Shown piece after piece: positions 1 to 5,448 of a DNA stretch of 6,250 nucleotides. This stretch comes from an uncultured Ruminococcus sp. (lineage in GTDB: Bacteria; Bacillota; Clostridia; Oscillospirales; CAG-272), in NCBI GenBank assembly GCA_902791785.1, contig CADAXH010000077.1, positions 1-6,250 on the forward strand, written 5' to 3'. How positions within the stretch are numbered: the first letter of the stretch is position 1; each line of letters begins with the position of its first letter. Position numbers and translations under genes: made by a program. The notes below the pieces were generated by a model. The model did not search any database, was not told where the DNA came from, and worked only from the letters and a program-made list of their open reading frames with translations.

Positions 1-1650
1 GAAGCAAAAGAAAAAGTCGAAGTCCAGAATGAAAACCAGACTCTTGCAACAATTACATTCCAGAATCTCTTCAGAATGTACCACAAGCTCTCAGGAATGA
101 CCGGTACCGCTCTGACCGAAGCTGACGAATTCAGGGAGATTTACGGACTTGATGTCGTGGAAGTACCGACAAACAAGCCGATGATCAGGAATGACAGAAA
201 CGACCTTGTCTACAAAAACATCAAGGGAAAATATGACGCAATAGTAAAACAGATAAAAGACTGCAATGAAAAGGGACAGCCGGTGCTCGTCGGTACAATT
301 TCCGTTGAAAAGTCCGAACAGCTTTCCGCAATGCTCAAGAAGGCAGGAATAAAGCACAACGTGCTGAATGCGAAATACCATGAAAAAGAAGCTGAAATAA
401 TTGCTCAGGCCGGAAAATTCGGAGCTGTTACAATTTCAACGAACATGGCAGGACGTGGTACGGATATCATGCTCGGAGGAAACCCCGAATTCCTTGCCAA
501 GAATGAACTGAGAAAAAAGGGCTACAATGAAGAACAGATCCTGACAGCTACAGGCTCGGCTCAGGATATCCCCGAAGACATAGCTGAAGCAAGAAACATC
601 TTCAATGAAAAACTTGCCGAATTCAAAAAAGAACTCGCGCCGGAAGCTGAGAAGGTGAAGGAGGCGGGAGGCCTGTTTATTCTCGGTACCGAAAGACACG
701 AGTCAAGACGTATAGACAACCAGCTGAGAGGCCGTTCAGGCCGTCAGGGTGACCCCGGCGAGAGCAGATTCTTCCTTTCCCTGGAAGACGATCTCATGAG
801 ACTGTTCGGTTCTGAAAGAGTCATGGGAATGGTCGACAGACTCGGACTTCCCGAAGACGAGCCAATTGAGGCGAAGCTCATAACCAATACAATTGAAAAT
901 GCACAGAAGAGACTTGAAGGCGAGAACTTCTCAAGACGTAAGACTGTCCTTGACTACGACGACGTCATGAATCAGCAGAGAGAAATCATCTACAAGCAGA
1001 GAAGACAGGTTCTTGACGGAGACGACATAAGCGGAACAATCGACGAGATGGTTCTGTCTGCAGTTCCGAACGCAATGCTGCTCTGTCAGGAAGACGGAAA
1101 GCTCATAACCGAAGAAGTCAAGGCGAGACTGTTCTGGATCCTTCTTAAAGAGGACGACATTAGTGAGAATGTAAAACCGAAAGATCTCGAAGAAAAACTC
1201 CAGAAGAGAGTCGAGGATGTTTACGCCGCCCAGAAGGAAAGATTCGGAGAACATTTTGCCGAACTCACCAGAATTGCTCTTCTCAGGGCAGTGGATACGT
1301 CATGGATGCAGCACCTCGACGCAATGGACGATCTGAGGGACGGAATAGGTCTGTCTTCATACGCACAGAGAAACCCGCTTGTTGAATACAGAATTCACGG
1401 AAGTGAAATGTTTGACGAGATGATTGAAAAAATCAGGGAAGACACAACAAGATTTGTTTTGTTCGCAAGACCTGCTGACGAAAACAAAAGTGCCGAAACA
1501 TCCCAGAAAAGAGTTGAAGGAGTCAGGAACATAGGCGGAAAAGACGCCAAAAAGACTCCTTTTGTAAGAAAAGTTTCAGACAAAGTGGGCAGAAATGACC
1601 CGTGTCCGTGCGGCAGCGGAAAGAAGTACAAGAACTGCTGCGGAAGATAA
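1..1650 (+). CDS. secA: SecA, preprotein translocase ATPase (C-terminal part; 5' end outside window)
   Basis: SecA is the cytosolic motor ATPase that pushes preproteins through the SecYEG channel. The frame is open from base 1, so the gene starts upstream; 549 residues are visible of a family length near 850-930. In window numbering: GMTGTA at 32-37; the second nucleotide-binding domain with TISVEKS near 99-105, TNMAGRGTDIMLGG at about 147-160 and QLRGRSGRQGDPG at 241-253; then the helical scaffold and wing region, with WMQHLDAMDDLRDGIGL at 435-451. The tail after about 480 is a charged linker ending in a SEC-C zinc motif (Cys 535, 537, 546, and 547 in place of the usual Cys/His), which in SecA homologues binds zinc and SecB or ribosomes. 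The first nucleotide-binding domain and most of the preprotein cross-linking domain are outside. No frameshift is visible. Identification is secure; the downstream signal peptidase gene fits an export cluster. Confidence 0.98.
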   Translation, partial: EAKEKVEVQNENQTLATITFQNLFRMYHKLSGMTGTALTEADEFREIYGLDVVEVPTNKPMIRNDRNDLVYKNIKGKYDAIVKQIKDCNEKGQPVLVGTISVEKSEQLSAMLKKAGIKHNVLNAKYHEKEAEIIAQAGKFGAVTISTNMAGRGTDIMLGGNPEFLAKNELRKKGYNEEQILTATGSAQDIPEDIAEARNIFNEKLAEFKKELAPEAEKVKEAGGLFILGTERHESRRIDNQLRGRSGRQGDPGESRFFLSLEDDLMRLFGSERVMGMVDRLGLPEDEPIEAKLITNTIENAQKRLEGENFSRRKTVLDYDDVMNQQREIIYKQRRQVLDGDDISGTIDEMVLSAVPNAMLLCQEDGKLITEEVKARLFWILLKEDDISENVKPKDLEEKLQKRVEDVYAAQKERFGEHFAELTRIALLRAVDTSWMQHLDAMDDLRDGIGLSSYAQRNPLVEYRIHGSEMFDEMIEKIREDTTRFVLFARPADENKSAETSQKRVEGVRNIGGKDAKKTPFVRKVSDKVGRNDPCPCGSGKKYKNCCGR

Positions 1651-1657
1651 TACAATG

Positions 1658-1675
1658 CTGCGGCAACTGCCGCAG
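1658..1675 (+). other. GC-rich hairpin between secA and orf2, no U-tract
   Basis: A perfect 7-bp inverted repeat, CTGCGGC / GCCGCAG, encloses an AACT loop 7 bases after the secA stop. It is followed by GAATAATACAGG rather than a T-run, so it is not a classical intrinsic terminator. It could be a weak terminator, an RNA processing site or a 3' stabiliser allowing partial readthrough into orf2. The 8-bp direct repeat ATAATACA lies on each side (1647-1654 and 1678-1685). The structure is seen in the sequence; its role is inference. Confidence 0.5.
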
Positions 1676-1696
1676 GAATAATACAGGAAAGGAGAA

Positions 1697-2383
1697 ATGA
1701 ATCAGAAGATTCAGAAAAGCATTATGGGATTTGGAATAATGGTTCTGGGCTGTCTGTTTCTGGCGACGGCCAGATATTCCGGATTGGATCTTTTGCCGGA
1801 TTTCATAGGATTTTTGATTCTGTTTAAAGGTATTTCCGTTGCAGACAAGTACTGCGATCACTTTAAACTGTCAAAGAAACTGTCTCTTGCAGGGATAATT
1901 GTTTCATTTGTGTATTTTGCCCTTCAGCTTGCATCTTTTTTCAAGCTGTTCAGTGCCGACAGACTCATGAACTACATAGGAATCGCGCATTCCATATTCG
2001 TATTTGTTTTTTTGAACGCTCTGTTTATTTCTCTCAAAGGCATCGCAGAACAGACAGATTGCGGAATGCTTGCTCTCAGGGCAAAAATAGGGACATGGAT
2101 TTCCCCGTTCCTGTTCCTTTTGGCAAGATTTGCTTATGTCTATTCACTTGAAAACACAGGACTGGATGCGATGTTTGCAAACAATATCCAGATCGCGTCC
2201 ATGGTAGCGGAACTCCTGTTTGATCTGTACCTTCTGATTCTGATGTTCTCGTTCTACATGACTATATGTCTTGAAGGCGACGAAGACATGCACAGCAGAA
2301 GAAAGTCCAGGATTCCGAACCCTGTCGAAATATATGAGAAGGGAAAAAACAAATACAGCAATGGCAGACGCAAAAAGAAATAA
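1697..2383 (+). CDS. uncharacterised six-helix membrane protein with LPDFIG motif (orf2)
   Basis: I do not recognise a named function. The 228-residue protein shows about six hydrophobic segments (roughly residues 8-25, 33-48, 63-84, 92-114, 131-150, 166-192) and a strongly basic C-terminal tail (about 200-228, ending GRRKKK), which is expected to be cytoplasmic. LDLLPDFIG at residues 30-38 sits at the entry of the second segment. The same motif opens the next gene, so the two look paralogous. Proteins with a similar DILPDFIG segment occur as hypothetical membrane proteins in clostridia, as far as I recall. The start is supported by AGGAAAGGAG at 1684-1693 just upstream of ATG. It follows secA by 46 bases and its last 23 bases overlap orf3, so it is probably translationally coupled to it. 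Being a membrane protein is well supported; a role in protein export would be guessing from position only. Confidence 0.85.
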   Translation: MNQKIQKSIMGFGIMVLGCLFLATARYSGLDLLPDFIGFLILFKGISVADKYCDHFKLSKKLSLAGIIVSFVYFALQLASFFKLFSADRLMNYIGIAHSIFVFVFLNALFISLKGIAEQTDCGMLALRAKIGTWISPFLFLLARFAYVYSLENTGLDAMFANNIQIASMVAELLFDLYLLILMFSFYMTICLEGDEDMHSRRKSRIPNPVEIYEKGKNKYSNGRRKKK

Positions 2384-3722
2384 GAGGGAAGGAAAAGATC
2401 TCGGTTTATCCAATCTTCTGATCGGCATTCTTTTCCTGATCAATCCTTACTATGGCGTCATTGATATTCTTCCCGACTTCATAGGAATGGTCCTCATATA
2501 CAGGTCCATTGAGAAACTTGCCGATCTGGACGAAAGACTGCACGATTCAAAAAAGAACATACTGGCAGCCACATGGGTCAGTGTCGCAATGTTTTTTGCC
2601 ATGGGAATGGGAATATTCTCAGGGGGCATGGACAAGACCACGACGCTGACAATAATGCTCGCATCACATATTGTATACTGCATTCTGCTCATACCCGGAT
2701 TCAGGAACCTGTTTGCTGCGCTTGAGTACGGAGACATCAGGAAAAACAGCGAGAAAGTGGAGCAGAAAGACAGCAACCCCGGAATAATAAGTGCCGTATT
2801 CCTTGTCGTAAGAGGAATATGCGCATTTGCACCATGGCTGTCCGCCCTCGGATACAGAGACGAATTCAACAGCAAAAGTGCAATGCATATCTTCCTGATT
2901 GCAGCTGCCGGAGTTGTATCGCTTGTTTTCGGAATCATCTGGTTTTCGAATGTGCGAAAATACATGAAGGCGTTCTTCAGGGACAGGGAAATGGTGGAAT
3001 ATTTCTACAACAGATACCAGAATGAGATTGCATGCGACAAAAATCTCTGGTTCAGAAGAGGAATATCCAAGTTTACTATATATTCTCTTGTCGGGTATTT
3101 CTTCACCCTAAGCATACCGCTTGACGGCTACTATTTCATGCCTGAGTTCCTGTTTGCTTTATTCATGTTCCTTGCATTCAATTCAGTAAAGGATTATCCG
3201 GGAAACAAAAAGAGAATCCGCACAAGTTTAATATGCTTTGGCATTCTGTCTCTTCTGAGATATTCTGCAATGCTGTTTTACTCTGTCACATATGAGTTTA
3301 TTTCATCTCCGTACGACGGAAGACTCTCAAGTCCGGTCAAGTTCTGGATTGTTTATGCAATAATAGCCGTGCTGACGGCAGCATCCTGCGCTTTTATGAT
3401 TGTTCTGTCAGTTGAGCATCACAGGTTCAGAAACCACATGATAGTCGAGAGTGTGGGAAAAGCAAACAATGAGTCAGTTTACAGAGACGAAATGGACGAA
3501 GCCAGAAGAAAGGAACTCAGACACAAGTCAATCGCAGTTCTGGTGCTTCAGATAATATATGCAGTGGCGACCGTAGCTACAACAATGATGATTCCGTTCG
3601 GAGAGGTATCCGACGCATTCGGACTTCAGTGGCTGTACAGGATGCTGCTTTTGGCAGCCGCCATGATCGGAATATATGCGGTTTCGCTCTCAATCAGCAG
3701 CGAAGCTGCAAGGATTAAATAG
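2361..3722 (+). CDS. uncharacterised large polytopic membrane protein, LPDFIG paralogue of orf2 (orf3)
   Basis: Function unknown. I chose the ATG giving 453 residues. The open frame extends upstream to 2271, but the extra residues are polar, run opposite the end of orf2 and have no good ribosome site. The chosen start has only a weak, distant GAAGGG (2338-2343), so coupling to orf2 through the 23-base overlap is likely. Hydrophobic segments fall near residues 15-29, 36-50, 66-86, 94-116, 141-162, 174-196, 236-252, 257-274, 286-308, 327-351, 390-412 and 424-446, i.e. about twice the orf2 count. IDILPDFIG is at 34-42, and a related FMPEF appears at 259-263 after a similar pre-motif helix, suggesting two fused units. 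A charged loop (about 352-388, rich in Arg/Glu) separates the last helices. It ends directly against the lepB start region, so orf2-orf3-lepB look like one transcript. Confidence 0.82.
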   Translation: MADAKRNKREGKDLGLSNLLIGILFLINPYYGVIDILPDFIGMVLIYRSIEKLADLDERLHDSKKNILAATWVSVAMFFAMGMGIFSGGMDKTTTLTIMLASHIVYCILLIPGFRNLFAALEYGDIRKNSEKVEQKDSNPGIISAVFLVVRGICAFAPWLSALGYRDEFNSKSAMHIFLIAAAGVVSLVFGIIWFSNVRKYMKAFFRDREMVEYFYNRYQNEIACDKNLWFRRGISKFTIYSLVGYFFTLSIPLDGYYFMPEFLFALFMFLAFNSVKDYPGNKKRIRTSLICFGILSLLRYSAMLFYSVTYEFISSPYDGRLSSPVKFWIVYAIIAVLTAASCAFMIVLSVEHHRFRNHMIVESVGKANNESVYRDEMDEARRKELRHKSIAVLVLQIIYAVATVATTMMIPFGEVSDAFGLQWLYRMLLLAAAMIGIYAVSLSISSEAARIK

Positions 3723-3726
3723 GTGA
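3721..3726 (+). promoter_or_regulatory. ribosome binding site that favours the ATG start of lepB
   Basis: AGGTGA overlaps the orf3 stop codon (TAG 3720-3722) and lies 5 bases before ATG 3732. A competing GTG at 3723 falls inside this site and would use AAGGA at 3710-3714, 8 bases upstream. Both are possible; ATG with AGGTGA is preferred because it is the stronger start codon. The choice changes only three residues. Confidence 0.55.
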
Positions 3727-3731
3727 AACAT

Positions 3732-4523
3732 ATGGAAGAAAAAAACAATTCTCCGGAAATCGAAGAAAACAAAGACCAATTGAACAGAGACGGTATTTCT
3801 GACGAATCAGCAGATGTCGGGAATAACGAAAAGGCAGAAATGACAGATTTGCCTGAAGAAGACGGAAGCGAAGAGCAGAACATGAATCAGGATGAGCAGG
3901 TCTCTGACAGTGAAGACGAAACAGAATCAACTGAAACTGTGGAAAACGAAACAGAACCTGAAGATTCACGTGAAAAAACGAGAAAGAGTATTTTTGACAT
4001 TGCCGAAATTACGGTTACTTCAATTGTAATGGTATTCATAATAGTTTCATTCGTATTCAGGCTGGCAAGCGTAAACGGATCTTCCATGTATCCTACACTG
4101 AAAGACAAAGAGATACTCGTTCTGAGCAACCTGTTCTATGAGCCGAAGACCGGTGACATAATTGTGTTCCAGCAGAGTGATGTAGAGAACAGACTTTTTG
4201 ACTATCCTCTGGTCAAAAGAGTAATTGCAACTGAAGGCCAGACAATTGAAATTGATTTCGACAACTGGATTGTAAAAGTTGACGGAGTTGCACTTGATGA
4301 AGACTATGTGAACTACATCAAGGGCGCAAGCATGAAGAGGCTTGATCTCCGCGACGGAAAAATAGTCGTCCCGCAGGGATGCCTGTTCGTCATGGGAGAC
4401 AACAGAAACAATTCAACCGACTCCAGGGATTCAAGAGTTTCGTTCATCAGAAAAGACGAAGTCATGGGAAGAGCTCTGTTCAGGGTTTTCCCGCTGACTA
4501 AAATTGGTGTTCTTGGAAAATAA
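3732..4523 (+). CDS. lepB: type I signal peptidase with long acidic cytoplasmic N-tail
   Basis: This membrane-anchored serine protease removes signal peptides from exported preproteins on the outer face of the membrane. From the ATG at 3732 it has 263 residues. Residues 1-82 are strikingly acidic (about 30 Asp/Glu against about 4 Lys/Arg), followed by a short basic patch and one membrane segment at about 92-110. Box B, NGSSMYPTL, has catalytic Ser118. Box D, VKRVIA, has the general base Lys162. Box E, GDNRNNSTDSR, is at 222-232. One membrane segment and a short catalytic domain match the Gram-positive SipS/SipT type rather than E. coli LepB. An upstream GTG at 3723 would add three residues. 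It is the last gene of the orf2-orf3-lepB group and sits 3' of secA, which fits export. No U-tract terminator follows. The acidic tail is the one odd feature; its job is unknown. Confidence 0.96.
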   Translation: MEEKNNSPEIEENKDQLNRDGISDESADVGNNEKAEMTDLPEEDGSEEQNMNQDEQVSDSEDETESTETVENETEPEDSREKTRKSIFDIAEITVTSIVMVFIIVSFVFRLASVNGSSMYPTLKDKEILVLSNLFYEPKTGDIIVFQQSDVENRLFDYPLVKRVIATEGQTIEIDFDNWIVKVDGVALDEDYVNYIKGASMKRLDLRDGKIVVPQGCLFVMGDNRNNSTDSRDSRVSFIRKDEVMGRALFRVFPLTKIGVLGK

Positions 4524-4532
4524 GATATTTTG

Positions 4533-4551
4533 GTGCGCAATTTTTGCGCAC
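4533..4551. promoter_or_regulatory. palindromic site 1 upstream of mntA (probable operator)
   Basis: GTGCGCAA and TTGCGCAC form perfect 8-bp arms around a TTT centre. In RNA this would also be a small hairpin 9 bases after the lepB stop, but no T-run follows on either strand, so a terminator role is weak. It is the first of three related sites spaced about 32 bp apart. Reading it as an operator is inference from this arrangement. Confidence 0.6.
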
Positions 4552-4565
4552 TAACGAAAATTCGA

Positions 4566-4582
4566 AGCGCAAAATTTGCGCA
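4566..4582. promoter_or_regulatory. palindromic site 2 upstream of mntA (probable operator)
   Basis: GCGCAAA and TTTGCGC are perfect 7-bp arms around one A at 4574. With a 1-base centre it cannot fold as a tight RNA hairpin without losing pairs, so it suits binding by a dimeric DNA-binding protein. Its centre is 32 bp from the centre of site 1, about three helical turns, which would place both on the same DNA face. Confidence 0.62.
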
Positions 4583-4589
4583 TTGTTTG

Positions 4590-4618
4590 TTGACAATGTG
4601 CGCAAATTGTGTTAAAGT
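4590..4618 (+). promoter_or_regulatory. sigma-70 type promoter of mntA-hepT
   Basis: A consensus -35 box TTGACA (4590-4595) is followed after exactly 17 bases by TAAAGT (4613-4618), a 4-of-6 match to the -10 box. Transcription would start around 4624-4626, giving a leader of only about a dozen bases before the GTG start. The spacer carries a TGCGCAA operator-like half-site, so binding there should block RNA polymerase. Confidence 0.7.
4599..4613. promoter_or_regulatory. operator-like site 3 inside the mntA promoter spacer
   Basis: TGCGCAA at 4599-4605 repeats the half-site of sites 1 and 2. The opposite arm is degenerate (TTGTGTT instead of TTGCGCA, 4 of 7). Its left arm starts 33 bp after the left arm of site 2. 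It lies between the -35 and -10 boxes, the position expected for a repressor site. Confidence 0.55.
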
Positions 4619-4624
4619 TGCTAT

Positions 4625-4632
4625 GGAGGTGA
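4625..4632 (+). promoter_or_regulatory. near-perfect ribosome binding site fixing the mntA GTG start
   Basis: GGAGGTGA (extending to GGAGGTGAT) matches the anti-Shine-Dalgarno end of 16S rRNA, and its GGAGG core is 8 bases before GTG 4638. This decides against the in-frame ATGs at 4530 and 4623, which lie upstream of or within the promoter and Shine-Dalgarno region. It would sit almost at the 5' end of the predicted transcript. Confidence 0.8.
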
Positions 4633-4637
4633 TTATT

Positions 4638-5108
4638 GTGAATGAATTCAAAATAATAAGGGATTCCATGGGATTAAGCCAAATCGAGGCTGCAAAAATG
4701 CTCGATGTTTCGCGCAGGACATATCAAAACTATGAGAAAATGGATGATTGCTCCAACTTGCGATATAGATATGCACTAAACATTTTCAAAGAAATATCCA
4801 AGGTTGATGAGAATCACGGGATAATACCAAAAGACAAAATTGTAGGCGTTGCAAATGAAGTGTTCAAAAGATTTGATGTTAAATCTTGCTTCTTGTTCGG
4901 GTCATATGCAAAGGACAAGGCAACCGAATCAAGTGATATTGATTTGGCAATTGATTCAGATATAACAGGACTTGATTACTTTGGTCTTGTTGAGGAATTG
5001 AGAGAGCGCTTACACAAAAAAATCGATTTGTTGACCTTTAGATCTCTAGAAAATAATCCTGCTATGTTGTTGGAAATATTGAGAGATGGGATAAAAATAT
5101 ATGGATAA
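4638..5108 (+). CDS. mntA: MntA-type antitoxin: helix-turn-helix fused to minimal nucleotidyltransferase
   Basis: From the GTG start the protein has 156 residues in two parts. Residues about 2-35 form a Cro/C1 (XRE) helix-turn-helix, with GLSQIEAAKMLDVSRRTYQNYE at 12-33 (first half GLSQIEAAKMLDVS). Residues about 66-156 form a minimal nucleotidyltransferase: GS at 88-89, ten residues, then DID at 100-102 (the GSx10DxD metal and nucleotide site), and a likely third acidic residue, Asp130, in KKIDLLT. Known MntA antitoxins neutralise HepT by adding AMP to the tyrosine of its HxY motif. The stop overlaps the hepT start by 8 bases, the usual coupling in this module. The upstream palindromes and the HTH together suggest self-repression. 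The module is AT-rich compared with its flanks, pointing to horizontal transfer. The assignment rests on motifs and partner; substrate and toxin neutralisation are inferred. Confidence 0.9.
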   Translation: MNEFKIIRDSMGLSQIEAAKMLDVSRRTYQNYEKMDDCSNLRYRYALNIFKEISKVDENHGIIPKDKIVGVANEVFKRFDVKSCFLFGSYAKDKATESSDIDLAIDSDITGLDYFGLVEELRERLHKKIDLLTFRSLENNPAMLLEILRDGIKIYG

Positions 5109-5439
5109 CGTAAAAGATGATAGATATTATTTGAACAAAATAGTCGATGATGTCTCTTTTGTTATAGATGTTACCAAAGACTTGAGTCTGGACGAGTTTT
5201 TGGGCAATGAACTGATTAATAGTGCAGTGAATTTTAAATTTGTTCAAATATCCGAGAGCGCATCAAAATTATCCGAGAATGTTATTGTAAAAAATTGCGA
5301 TATTCCTTGGCAAAAAATCAAAGGTTTGAGAAATAGAATTGTGCATGATTACGAAAATGTGTTCTTGGATGTTTTGTACAATACCATTAAAAATGATTTT
5401 CCGCAATTTTTGTCTCAAATAAAAGGTGCACAGGTATAG
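5101..5439 (+). CDS. hepT: HepT-like HEPN ribonuclease toxin (DUF86)
   Basis: A 112-residue, all-helical HEPN protein, a usual length for HepT. The diagnostic Rx4HxY motif is RNRIVHDY at residues 77-84 (Arg77, His82, Tyr84). In characterised HepT toxins Arg and His form the RNase site of a dimer, and the tyrosine is the residue that MntA adenylylates. LSENV and DIPWQKIKGLRNRI just before it match the family's usual lead-in. ATG 5101 lies within the last codons of mntA in another frame (8-base overlap), so the pair is translationally coupled with antitoxin first. There is no strong separate ribosome site, which would hold toxin output to that of the antitoxin. Base composition is very low in GC (16 of 60 G/C in both 5101-5160 and 5281-5340). 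The catalytic residues are intact, so the toxin looks functional. RNA target unknown. Confidence 0.9.
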   Translation: MDNVKDDRYYLNKIVDDVSFVIDVTKDLSLDEFLGNELINSAVNFKFVQISESASKLSENVIVKNCDIPWQKIKGLRNRIVHDYENVFLDVLYNTIKNDFPQFLSQIKGAQV

Positions 5440-5448
5440 GATTTATTT

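Noticed and set aside
2271..2360. Longer orf3 start at 2271 (or ATG 2334)
   Set aside because: The extra polar residues lie opposite orf2 coding sequence and have no Shine-Dalgarno; the membrane domain starts shortly after ATG 2361.
2450..2965. 171-codon open frame on the minus strand opposite orf3
   Set aside because: It is antisense to a well-supported membrane protein gene and has no family motif that I can recognise.
4533..4551. Hairpin after lepB as an intrinsic terminator
   Set aside because: No T-run follows the stem on either strand, and the same half-site recurs twice more toward the mntA promoter, so an operator role explains it better. Weak termination cannot be excluded.
4530..4637. 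Longer mntA protein starting at ATG 4530 or ATG 4623
   Set aside because: The extension would run through the palindromes and promoter and has no ribosome site; GTG 4638 has a near-perfect one at the right distance, and the HTH fold begins there.
4524..4637. CRISPR-like repeat array
   Set aside because: The repeated units are short palindromic half-sites with only three positions and no spacer-repeat structure; there are no cas genes.
4524..5440. Insertion sequence or integron boundaries around mntA-hepT
   Set aside because: I saw no transposase, terminal inverted repeats or convincing target-site duplication at either edge.
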